From assembly GCA_937900975.1 (NCBI GenBank), contig CALCPC010000663.1, positions 1-25,021 on the forward strand: DNA of 25,021 nucleotides, given 5' to 3'. The notes beneath the pieces were generated by a model. That model worked only from the letters and a program-made list of their open reading frames with translations. It was not told the DNA's origin and searched no databases. This DNA is from an uncultured Paracoccaceae bacterium. Lineage in GTDB: Bacteria; Pseudomonadota; Alphaproteobacteria; Rhodobacterales; Rhodobacteraceae. This document shows positions 1 through 7,089 of this stretch, one piece after another (positions within the stretch are counted from its first letter, which is position 1; every line of letters begins with the position of its first letter). Position numbers and translations under genes: made by a program.

Positions 1-109
1 CAAAAAAGTCGCCCGCACGCTCGGGCGCAAAAAAGTCGCCCGCACGCTCGGGCGCAAAAAAGTCGCCCGCACGCTCGGGCGCCGGTAAAATCGCCCGCAC
101 GCTCGGGCG
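1..109. repeat. Tandem 27-bp hairpin repeat (about four units)
   Basis: Three identical 27-bp units lie at 1-27, 28-54 and 55-81, followed by a diverged 28-bp unit at 82-109 and a very degenerate copy near 110-136. Each unit holds the dyad CGCCCG-N6-CGGGCG beside a run of six A. On the minus strand each unit therefore reads as a GC hairpin followed by ACTTTTTT, the form of an intrinsic terminator for leftward transcription. The repeat touches the left edge, so its true extent is unknown. The plus-strand frames are open through the array, and one runs to a stop at 139-141, so a repeat-ended C-terminus of an upstream gene cannot be excluded. Confidence 0.9.
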
Positions 110-363
110 TCAGCAAAACCGCCTGTGCGGGGCTTGGCTGATTTCGTCGATATGTGCGCCCCGCGGGCGTGACCGGATGCTCAAAAAATAGGTCAATGGA
201 GGGCGATTGGGCCCGCCTGTGACGTGCCACCCGCGAGCGGCCGGCGTTCTGCACACGGCTTGGTTGTATTTTATCGTTAACGCGATTTATCGCGCAGGAT
301 GGGCTGGATCCCCAACGCAAAAAGTCTTAAACACCATTAGGGTTTTAACGATCAACGTCAGGA
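110..363. other. Gene-free leader upstream of the VPLPA-CTERM gene
   Basis: No convincing gene is seen here; a short frame at 207-449 has no family resemblance and overlaps the next gene. The segment from about 260 to 363 is clearly more AT-rich than its surroundings, as expected for a promoter region. It contains two overlapping palindromes, CGTTAACG at 275-282 and CGCGAT-TT-ATCGCG at 281-294. Confidence 0.5.
265..294 (+). promoter_or_regulatory. Possible promoter/operator with overlapping palindromes
   Basis: A TTGTAT hexamer at about 265 is followed after 17 bp by a weak TTATCG, giving a poor sigma70-like pair. The palindromes CGTTAACG (275-282) and CGCGAT-TT-ATCGCG (281-294) lie between and over these elements and could bind a regulator. 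The only support is position in an AT-rich leader and dyad symmetry; no regulator family is recognised. Confidence 0.3.
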
Positions 364-372
364 ATGATGATC

Positions 373-1041
373 ATGCGCTTCCTCTCTTTTGCCGCGGCCA
401 CGTTCGTGATGGCCGGTTTGGCATCTACCATTTCCGCCGAAACTGTTGATTTTGCTGAATTTGCCGATGGCGATCTCGTCTCCGGCCCGACAACCGAGGA
501 CATTTCGATCCTGGGTGACACTGTGACTGCCGACATCACTGGAATCGGCGGCACCAATCTGGTCTATGCGCTCGACACCGATATCGCGGCCAACGACCCC
601 GACCTTAAATCGCCTTTCGTCAACATCGACGATGCCAATGACAGTCGTAACTTCGGCACGGCGTTGATCGTGCAGGAAAGCGGCAGCCCGATCCCCGACG
701 ACAATGTCGGCGGCACGATCGAGTTCGTCTTTTCCGAAGAAGTGCGCGTGGGCGACATCTTCATCCTCGACGCCGAGGAAGAAGTGACCGTCTTCGCCGA
801 TGGGATCGAGGTTGCGACCTCCTCTTCGAACGGCGCGTCCGACGGCCCGAACGGCGGTGCGAACTTCTTCCGCATCCTCGATCTCGGCATGACCGACGTG
901 ACTACGCTGACGGTTGTCTTCGACGGGTCCGGGGCGCTTGGCGCGCTTGAAATCACGCCTGTTCCGCTGCCGGCAAGCCTTGGGTTCCTGTTGCTCGGCC
1001 TTGGCGGTCTTGGCGCGATGCGTCGCTTCCGCAAAGCCTAA
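373..1041 (+). CDS. VPLPA-CTERM sorting domain surface protein
   Basis: This is a secreted protein of about 222 residues. It has an N-terminal signal peptide (hydrophobic residues 4-18, likely cleavage after ISA near residue 22) and an acidic body rich in Asp, Gly and Thr with beta-strand character. Its C-terminal sorting signal has VPLPA at residues 197-201, a Gly/Leu-rich transmembrane stretch, and a basic RRFRK tail. Proteins of this class are recognised and processed by exosortase XrtD, encoded immediately downstream. The start at 373 is preferred because AGGA (360-363) lies 9 nt upstream; ATGs at 364 and 367 are in frame but too close to it. The function of the body is not recognisable. 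A strong terminator follows, so it is probably transcribed separately from the exosortase. Confidence 0.88.
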   Translation: MRFLSFAAATFVMAGLASTISAETVDFAEFADGDLVSGPTTEDISILGDTVTADITGIGGTNLVYALDTDIAANDPDLKSPFVNIDDANDSRNFGTALIVQESGSPIPDDNVGGTIEFVFSEEVRVGDIFILDAEEEVTVFADGIEVATSSSNGASDGPNGGANFFRILDLGMTDVTTLTVVFDGSGALGALEITPVPLPASLGFLLLGLGGLGAMRRFRKA

Positions 1042-1086
1042 GACAGGCTTCGGCCGACCATAACATCGGCTTCAAAATTTCGTCAG

Positions 1087-1119
1087 AACCGCCCTCAGAT
1101 CGATCTGAGGGCGGTTTTG
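1087..1119 (+). terminator. Intrinsic terminator: 30-bp perfect palindrome plus T-run
   Basis: Positions 1087-1116 form a perfect palindrome (left arm AACCGCCCTCAGATC, right arm its complement) followed by TTTTGT. It sits 45 bp after the VPLPA-CTERM stop codon and before the exosortase gene. This is one of the clearest terminators in the window. Confidence 0.88.
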
Positions 1120-1201
1120 TCATGGAATGGCCATACCGAAGTCGTTAGACCTGTGCGTCGGGACCGAAGTGTTGCGGCCCATCATGAGAGAGGCGCGTTC
1201 C

Positions 1202-2809
1202 ATGTCACTCACCCAAAGCCGTCCAAGACGCCGGTATGGCCTGTTTGCCGGGTTTAAGCTCAACCCATTGGGTTTGGCGCTTGGCCTGTCGCTTCTGGCC
1301 GTTTCCATCCCGATTTTCTGGATTGGTTTTGTCTCGCTCGGCGACGCATGGCTGACACCGGAATACAGCCATGGGCCGCTGATCCCGATCATCTCGCTTT
1401 ACCTCTTCCTGCGGGAGATGCGGCGGCTCGGCCCCGCCCCGACCGAGGGTCTGCGCCGCACCCCGGGGCTTGTCCTGATCGGGGTATCGCTTGTTCTGGC
1501 GCTGTTTGGAAACCTGACCCGGATCCCCGACATCGTCACCTATGCGATGATCCTTTGGACCGGCGGCGTGGTGTTGACGATTTTTGGCTGGCGTCGGGGG
1601 CGGCTGCATTGGGCGCCGGTCTTGCATTTGATCTTCATGCTGCCCTTGCCGCAGGTGCTTTACTGGAAACTGACGATCTGGCTGCAATGGGTGTCGTCCG
1701 AACTGGGGGTCTGGTTCGTGGCGCTGGCCGGCGTCCCGGTGTTCTTGGAAGGCAACATCATCGATTTGGGCGTCTTCAAGCTGCAGGTGGCCGAGGCGTG
1801 TTCGGGGCTGCGGTATCTTTTCCCGATCCTCAGCTTTTCCTATCTCTTCGCGATCCTCTATCGCGGGCCGATGTGGCATAAGGCGCTGCTTTTGCTGATG
1901 GCCGCACCGTTGACCGTCTTTATGAACTCCGTGCGGATCGGCATCGTCGGCATTGTCGTCAACGCCTATGGGATCGAACATGCCGAAGGGTTCATGCATT
2001 TCTTCGAAGGCTGGATCATCTTCCTGTCCTGCGTCTTGATCCTGTTTCTGACCGCGATCGGGCTGCAACGGCTTACGCCCGAAAAACGCCCCCTGTCCGA
2101 AGCGATCGACCTGGATACCGAGGGGTTCGGCCCGATCGCCGCCCGGGGTCTGGCGCTGGTCCCGTCGCGGGGTCTGGCGCTGGCCGTGGGGCTGACCGCG
2201 ACGATGAGCGTGGGTTGGATGCTGGTGCAGCCCAGCCCGCCACCCGCGCCGGACCGCGATCCGTTTGCGGTGTTTCCCAACCGGATTGCGGATCGGACGG
2301 CGATCCGCCAGACGTTGGAGCCCTCGGTCGCGCGTGTTCTGGCCGCAGATGACTATATCGACGCCACCTACATCGCCCCCGGCGGCGCGGCGCCGATCAA
2401 TTTCTTTTCCGCCTTCTATGCCGATCAGACCGATGGCGACGGAATCCATTCCCCCGAAGTGTGTCTGCCCGTGGGCGGCTGGGAAATCTTCAGCCTGGAG
2501 CCCTACAGCGTCACGCTTCCACAAACGGCCTATGGCACGTTTGAGGTCAACCGCGCGGTCATTCAGAAGGGGACGCAGCACCAGCTGGTCTACTATTGGT
2601 TCGAGCAGCGCGGAAAACGGATGACCAACGATGTCGCGGCCAAGGTCAGCGTGATCTGGGACAGTTTCACCATCGGTCGATCGGATGGGGCGCTGGTGCG
2701 GTTCATCACCCCGATCGAAGCCGATGAAACCGAGGCGGATGCCGATGCAAGGCTGCAGACGTTCATGAACGATGCGCTTGGCCGGCTGCCCCGTTTCGTT
2801 CCGTTGTGA
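1202..2809 (+). CDS. xrtD: VPLPA-CTERM-specific exosortase XrtD (exosortase-EpsI fusion)
   Basis: This is an integral membrane cysteine transpeptidase-like enzyme of 535 residues that processes VPLPA-CTERM proteins at the cytoplasmic membrane. The first 300 or so residues contain about eight hydrophobic helices and the exosortase catalytic signatures: Cys200 in EACSGLR, Arg245 in NSVRIG, and His266 in HFFEGW. The C-terminal part after about residue 330 is a soluble EpsI-like (DUF3485-type) domain with [16 protein letters not shown], a fusion typical of XrtD. The start at 1202 has GAGAGAGG 8 nt upstream; an in-frame ATG at 1127 would add 25 residues that do not look like exosortase. Its likely substrate is the preceding gene product, plus any others in the genome. 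EPS genes follow directly, the usual genomic setting of exosortases. Confidence 0.9.
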   Translation: MSLTQSRPRRRYGLFAGFKLNPLGLALGLSLLAVSIPIFWIGFVSLGDAWLTPEYSHGPLIPIISLYLFLREMRRLGPAPTEGLRRTPGLVLIGVSLVLALFGNLTRIPDIVTYAMILWTGGVVLTIFGWRRGRLHWAPVLHLIFMLPLPQVLYWKLTIWLQWVSSELGVWFVALAGVPVFLEGNIIDLGVFKLQVAEACSGLRYLFPILSFSYLFAILYRGPMWHKALLLLMAAPLTVFMNSVRIGIVGIVVNAYGIEHAEGFMHFFEGWIIFLSCVLILFLTAIGLQRLTPEKRPLSEAIDLDTEGFGPIAARGLALVPSRGLALAVGLTATMSVGWMLVQPSPPPAPDRDPFAVFPNRIADRTAIRQTLEPSVARVLAADDYIDATYIAPGGAAPINFFSAFYADQTDGDGIHSPEVCLPVGGWEIFSLEPYSVTLPQTAYGTFEVNRAVIQKGTQHQLVYYWFEQRGKRMTNDVAAKVSVIWDSFTIGRSDGALVRFITPIEADETEADADARLQTFMNDALGRLPRFVPL

Positions 2810-2875
2810 TCCCGCGACAGCGGCGCATGCAGGCGGGGTCGAGGGCGATCGCGTAGGACAAAGGGTGCAGGCGAG

Positions 2876-3742
2876 ATGATGCGCATTTTGGTGTTCGGGG
2901 CGACGGGCCAAGTGGCCACGGCCCTGGCCCGCGCGGGCGCCGCGCGGCATATGCGCATCGATTGTCTTGGCCGCGATCAGGCCGATCTTGGGGATCTTGG
3001 CCGCATCGCCCGGGCGATTGCGGAAACGCCGGCGGCGGTCGTGATCAATGCCGCCGCCTACACCGCCGTCGACCGGGCCGAGAGCGAGGCCGAGACGGCG
3101 TTCGCAATTAACGCCGAGGCCCCGGCGGCGATGGCCGCGGCCGCGGCGGCGCGGGGGCTGCCGTTTTTGCACATCTCCACGGATTACGTCTTTCCCGGAA
3201 CCGGTCAGCGGCCCTGGCGGGAGGATGATCCGACCGACCCGCTCGGCGTTTATGGGTCCAGCAAACGGGCCGGCGAGCTGGCCGTGGCGGCCGCTGGCGG
3301 GGCGTATGTCATCCTGCGCACCGCCTGGGTGTTTTCGCCGACAGGCGCCAATTTCGTGAAAACGATGCTGCGTCTTGGCGCCGCGCATGACACGGTGCGC
3401 ATCGTGGCGGATCAGCATGGCGGGCCGACGCCGGCCGATGCCATCGCGGCCGCCCTTTTGGAGATTGCCGCGGCGTTCGTCGCGGGACGCGGCCAGTCTG
3501 GGATCTTTCATTTCTCTGGCGCGCCGGCCACGACCTGGGCCGATTTTGCCGCGCATATTTTTCGCGCCGCCCAACTGTCGCCCAACATAACGCGCATAGC
3601 GACGGCCGATTACCCGACCCCGGCTGCCCGTCCGGCAAATTCGGTGCTGGACTGCAGCCGCATTGCCTCCGTATACGGCATCGCACAACCCGATTGGCGG
3701 CACGCTTTGGGCGCGGTATTGCGAGAGTTGGAGGCAAAGTGA
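2876..3742 (+). CDS. rfbD: dTDP-4-dehydrorhamnose reductase
   Basis: This cytosolic NAD(P)H-dependent reductase carries out the last step of dTDP-L-rhamnose synthesis. The 288-residue protein has the N-terminal Rossmann motif GATGQV (residues 8-13) and STDYVF (101-106). It also has the extended-SDR catalytic pair Tyr126 and Lys130 in YGSSK, with DPLGVYG just before it, as in RmlD/RfbD. Length fits the family. A second ATG at 2879 is equally possible as the start. Its last 4 bp overlap the start of rfbA, so the two are translationally coupled. rfbB and rfbC, needed for the two intermediate steps, are not in this window. Confidence 0.92.
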   Translation: MMRILVFGATGQVATALARAGAARHMRIDCLGRDQADLGDLGRIARAIAETPAAVVINAAAYTAVDRAESEAETAFAINAEAPAAMAAAAAARGLPFLHISTDYVFPGTGQRPWREDDPTDPLGVYGSSKRAGELAVAAAGGAYVILRTAWVFSPTGANFVKTMLRLGAAHDTVRIVADQHGGPTPADAIAAALLEIAAAFVAGRGQSGIFHFSGAPATTWADFAAHIFRAAQLSPNITRIATADYPTPAARPANSVLDCSRIASVYGIAQPDWRHALGAVLRELEAK

Positions 3743-4620
3743 CTGCGCGCAAAGGGATTATTCTGGCGGGAGGCTCGGGCACACGCCTGCACCCGGTCAC
3801 GCATGCGGTGTCAAAGCAACTTCTGCCGCTTTACGACAAACCGATGATTTACTACCCGCTGTCGGTTCTGATGCTGACCCATATCCGCGAGGTTGCGATC
3901 ATCTCCACGCCCCGCGATCTGCCGCTGTTCGAAAGCTTGCTCGGCGATGGCGGCCAATGGGGGATGGCGTTTGACTACATCGTGCAGCCCGCGCCCGAGG
4001 GGTTGGCGCAGGCCTATCTGCTGGCCGAGACCTTCCTTGGGGACGCGCCCTCGGCAATGGTTCTGGGCGACAATGTCTTTTTTGGGGAGGGTTTGTCGGA
4101 TCGGCTGAAGGCCGCCGATGCCCGCGACCTTGGCGGCACGGTCTTCGGCTACCGCGTCGCCGACCCCGAGCGCTATGGCGTTGTCGCCTTCGACGCGGAC
4201 GGTCGCGCCCGGTCCATCGTTGAAAAACCGCCAAAGCCCGCATCGGACTATGCGGTGACCGGGATTTACTTTCTCGACAACACCGCCCCGGCGCGGGCGC
4301 GGACGATCCGGCCGTCTGCCCGGGGCGAGCTGGAGATCACCGACCTCTTGGGTCAGTATTTGGACGCGGGCTTGCTGTCGGTCGAGCAACTGGGCCGGGG
4401 GCATGCCTGGCTTGACACAGGCACCCATAACAGCCTTTTGGATGCTGCCGAGTTCATTCGCACCATCGAGACACGCCAGAACCTGAAGGTCGGTTGCCCT
4501 GAGGAGATCGCGTTTCTCAACGGCTGGATCGATGCGGCGGCGCTGACGGCGCTGGCCGAACCCTATCTCAAAACCGAATACGGCCGCTATCTCGGCCGCG
4601 TCGCCGAACGCGGCATCTGA
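3739..4620 (+). CDS. rfbA: Glucose-1-phosphate thymidylyltransferase
   Basis: This enzyme forms dTDP-glucose from dTTP and glucose-1-phosphate, the first step toward dTDP-L-rhamnose. The nucleotidyltransferase signature LAGGSGTRLHPVT lies at residues 9-21, followed by DKPMIYYPLS (33-42), the metal/nucleotide motif GDNVFFG (110-116) and a VEKP motif near residue 163. This is the classic RmlA/RfbA order. The start is a GTG at 3739 overlapping the rfbD stop (GTGA), with GGAGG at 3730-3734. This gives 293 residues, the family's usual length. An upstream in-frame ATG at 3694 would add 15 unrelated residues inside rfbD and is rejected. Confidence 0.93.
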   Translation: MTARKGIILAGGSGTRLHPVTHAVSKQLLPLYDKPMIYYPLSVLMLTHIREVAIISTPRDLPLFESLLGDGGQWGMAFDYIVQPAPEGLAQAYLLAETFLGDAPSAMVLGDNVFFGEGLSDRLKAADARDLGGTVFGYRVADPERYGVVAFDADGRARSIVEKPPKPASDYAVTGIYFLDNTAPARARTIRPSARGELEITDLLGQYLDAGLLSVEQLGRGHAWLDTGTHNSLLDAAEFIRTIETRQNLKVGCPEEIAFLNGWIDAAALTALAEPYLKTEYGRYLGRVAERGI

Positions 4621-4640
4621 CCCGCGGGACCGGCAGCAGA

Positions 4641-6071
4641 ATGGTCCACGACACCCTTTCCCCCCCGGTCGAGCAGACCCGATCCGCCGATCCGCGCGCG
4701 GACCGTCTGCCGCGCTACGTGGTCTGGTGCATCGGTCTGTTTTTCGTGGCCTTGCTGACGCCGGTGATCTTCGAAGTGGGCTCGCTCAACATTCCGGCGA
4801 CGCGGCTTTATCTGCTGATCTTGTTCGTGCCCGCGCTCTTTGCCTGTCTCAGCGGGCGGGCAGGGCGGATCCGGGCTGTCGACCTGCTGATCGTGGCTGC
4901 GACGGTCTGGTGGTCGCTTAGCTTTTTTGCCAACCATCCGGTGGGCAGCGTCTACCAGCAAGTGGGCTTCACGGTGCTTGAGACCCTGGGCGGCTACATG
5001 CTGGGGCGCTGGCTGATCCGCTCAGCCGGCGCGTTCACGTTTTTTGTCCGCGCCAATTTTCTGGCCGTGCTGTTCACGCTGCCCTTTGCGCTGCTTGAAA
5101 TGCAGACCGGCGATCCGATCATCATGACCACGCTGCGCCAGGTGGTCAAAACCCCGTTTATCGTCAATCATGAGTTGCGGCTGGGCTTTGAACGGGCTCA
5201 GGTCGTTTTCCAACACCCTATTCTCTATGGGGTTTTTTGCGCCGCCGCGTTTGGTCTGGTCGTGCACACGCTGAACCGGACAACAGGGCTTTTCACGGCT
5301 GTGTTCCGCGGCGGCGTCGTGGTCGTCACGACATTCTCGTCGCTGTCGACGGGGGCGTTTCTGACATTGCTTGTGCAGATGTGTTTTATGGGCTGGAACC
5401 GCGTCCTGGCGCAGTTCGGCGCGCGGTGGAAGTTTTTCGCCGCGGGTGTGGTGACGCTTTACGTCCTGATCGATGTCTTTTCGACCCGAACCCCGTTTCA
5501 TGTCTTTGTCAGCTATATGACGCTGAATTCCAGCACGGCCTGGAACCGCATCCGCATCTTCGACCACGGTATGAACAATGTCTGGGCCAATCCGATTTTT
5601 GGACTGGGTCTGCATGACTGGGTCCGCCCGCATTGGATGGTGTCGAGTGTCGATAATTTTTGGCTGGTTCTGGCCATGCGCCACGGCATCCCGTCGTTTC
5701 TGTTTTTTGCCGCGGCCCTTGTTCTGCTGATCGGCCAGCTCAGCTTTGCCCGGCTTGTCTCGGCTGAGGCGCGGGCCGCGCGGACCGGTTATCTGATCTC
5801 GCTTGGCGGTTTGATCGTCGCCCTGTCGACGGTTCACATCTGGTCCGAGCCCTATATTTGGTTCATGTTTTTGCTCGGCGCCGGGGTTTGGATGATCGAA
5901 CCGCAGCCGCAAACGGGCGCGCCCGCGACGCCCGACAGCGCGGCCCAACCCGAAGGGCAGGACAGGGCCTTGCGCTATAGCCGGTTTCCGCTCGACAAGG
6001 CCCGGGCGCGGCCAGCCCCCCGCGCCCGGGCCGTTTCCCAAAGGGTGCCTGTGGGCCGCAAAATGCGCTGA
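4641..6071 (+). CDS. O-antigen ligase/polymerase-like membrane protein
   Basis: This 476-residue polytopic membrane protein has about ten to twelve hydrophobic helices between residues 30 and 420 and a low-complexity, basic C-terminal tail of about 50 residues. A large polar loop ends in the block GLGLHDWVRPHWMVSSVDNF before further helices, matching the layout of Wzy/WaaL (O-antigen ligase family) proteins. These act on undecaprenyl-linked glycans at the periplasmic face. It starts 20 bp after rfbA and probably shares its transcript. Sequence alone cannot separate a polymerase from a ligase. The upstream ribosome site is weak. Confidence 0.72.
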   Translation: MVHDTLSPPVEQTRSADPRADRLPRYVVWCIGLFFVALLTPVIFEVGSLNIPATRLYLLILFVPALFACLSGRAGRIRAVDLLIVAATVWWSLSFFANHPVGSVYQQVGFTVLETLGGYMLGRWLIRSAGAFTFFVRANFLAVLFTLPFALLEMQTGDPIIMTTLRQVVKTPFIVNHELRLGFERAQVVFQHPILYGVFCAAAFGLVVHTLNRTTGLFTAVFRGGVVVVTTFSSLSTGAFLTLLVQMCFMGWNRVLAQFGARWKFFAAGVVTLYVLIDVFSTRTPFHVFVSYMTLNSSTAWNRIRIFDHGMNNVWANPIFGLGLHDWVRPHWMVSSVDNFWLVLAMRHGIPSFLFFAAALVLLIGQLSFARLVSAEARAARTGYLISLGGLIVALSTVHIWSEPYIWFMFLLGAGVWMIEPQPQTGAPATPDSAAQPEGQDRALRYSRFPLDKARARPAPRARAVSQRVPVGRKMR

Positions 6072-6197
6072 CGCGCCGTGGGTCGGGCGGTGTCGTTGCT
6101 TTTCGCTGCGCCAGATCGGCACCGGAAAACGCCCCCCGGATCCGCGGTTTGCGGATCTTGAGACAGGCGTTCACACGCAGTTTGACCGCAAAATGCG
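6056..6197. repeat. Pair of 12-bp direct repeats around a convergent junction
   Basis: The 12-mer CCGCAAAATGCG occurs at 6056-6067, at the 3' end of the ligase-like gene, and again at 6186-6197, directly after the sulfotransferase stop codon. The two copies are exactly 130 bp apart and in the same orientation. A 7-bp hairpin GATCCGC-GGTTT-GCGGATC lies between them at 6139-6157. Confidence 0.6.
6139..6157. terminator. Weak hairpin between convergent genes
   Basis: A 7-bp perfect stem with a 5-nt loop lies in the only spacer between the rightward ligase-like gene and the leftward sulfotransferase. There is no T-run on the plus strand. Termination is plausible from position but not shown by the sequence. 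Confidence 0.35.
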
Positions 6198-7031
6198 TTA
6201 CCGGCCCGGTTCGAATACATGCGATAGGCCCGCGGCGTGCACCGCCGCGCGCACGGCATCGGCATTTTCGACCATGTCGTCAAAGCCCTTTTTCAGCACT
6301 TTCTGCATTGGTGCTGCAACCGCATGGCTTTCGGTGCCGAGGAATTTGCAGACCCGGTCGATGGTGGCCTGATGCTGGGCGGGGTCGAGCAGATCGGTCT
6401 CATAATGCACCCGAATTGGGTCGTAGGGGGCCAGAAGACGGGTTTCGAGCCTTAAAAGCGCTTCGTTCCACCGCACCTGTCGGACAAAGAGATCGGGGTC
6501 GAGCGTTGTCGCGTCCTTGCGCACGCCGCCCCGCTCGGCCAGGTAGACACGGGTCGCCTGCGCAATCGACAGGGACATGCATTGCGTCAAGGTCTCGCGC
6601 GTGCTGTGGATAAAGCGGAAGCCGTCCTGTGCAAGCCGGGCGAAAAAGCTTTCAGGCGTTTTGATTTTCTGCACCTCGACCAGCTGATAGGATAGCAGCT
6701 TGCACCCATAGATCGGCGCGCCGGCGGTGCGCGGCATGGCTTGGCGGAGATAAGTCAGGGGGAACGGAACCCGGTAGTGCAAAACCTCAAGATCGCAATG
6801 GATGTCCGGCACCGTGTCGAGCAAGCGGCACAGCAGCGTCGTGCCGGACCGCGCCCGGCCGAAAATCAGGAACTTGGCCTTGGGGTTGGCGCGCTTTCCC
6901 ATGGCCCGCGCGACGGTGAGGACGCCCTTAACATCGCCGCGCAGCGTGGCGGCATGGGGGTGAAGGCGCCCAAACACGTAAGGGTCGCCCACCGGGGACA
7001 CGCCCGCAATTTCGTCTAAAGCGCCAGACAT
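6198..7031 (-). CDS. PAPS-dependent sulfotransferase family protein
   Basis: This 277-residue cytosolic enzyme probably transfers sulfate from PAPS to a sugar or lipid hydroxyl. The 5'-phosphosulfate loop is FGRARSGTT (residues 57-65) at the end of the first core strand. The 3'-phosphate motif is Arg145 followed seven residues later by Ser153 in STRETLTQCMS. The start at 7031 has GGGGAG just upstream; an in-frame ATG at 7118 would add 29 residues overlapping the next gene and is less likely. It lies downstream of the glycosyltransferase and GDP-mannose dehydrogenase on the same strand, suggesting sulfation of the glycan. It is clearly diverged from the two sulfotransferases at 12144 and 14268. 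Confidence 0.8.
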   Translation of the reverse strand: MSGALDEIAGVSPVGDPYVFGRLHPHAATLRGDVKGVLTVARAMGKRANPKAKFLIFGRARSGTTLLCRLLDTVPDIHCDLEVLHYRVPFPLTYLRQAMPRTAGAPIYGCKLLSYQLVEVQKIKTPESFFARLAQDGFRFIHSTRETLTQCMSLSIAQATRVYLAERGGVRKDATTLDPDLFVRQVRWNEALLRLETRLLAPYDPIRVHYETDLLDPAQHQATIDRVCKFLGTESHAVAAPMQKVLKKGFDDMVENADAVRAAVHAAGLSHVFEPGR

Positions 7032-7089
7032 CCGCGTCTCCCCTTGAGTTGGCTGCGGCACGCCGGGACAATGGGCGCGGGACACCCCG

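Noticed and set aside
1..109. CRISPR array
   Set aside because: Units abut directly with no unique spacers between them; the same holds for the arrays at 8371-8505 and 17359-17568, which are also in frame inside proteins.
207..449. An 80-residue plus-strand gene before the VPLPA-CTERM gene
   Set aside because: It overlaps the signal peptide of a well-supported gene in another frame and has no ribosome site or family resemblance.
1205..3703. An 832-codon open frame on the minus strand
   Set aside because: It lies antisense to xrtD and rfbD, reads as Arg/Gly/Asp/Gln-rich nonsense with no domain, and is explained by GC-biased third positions of the real genes.
3694..3738. Longer N-terminus for RfbA from an ATG inside rfbD
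   Set aside because: The added residues do not match the family, while the GTG at 3739 has GGAGG upstream and a GTGA overlap.
6139..6157. Strong bidirectional intrinsic terminator between the convergent genes
   Set aside because: The stem is only 7 bp and has no T-run; it was kept only as a low-confidence hairpin.
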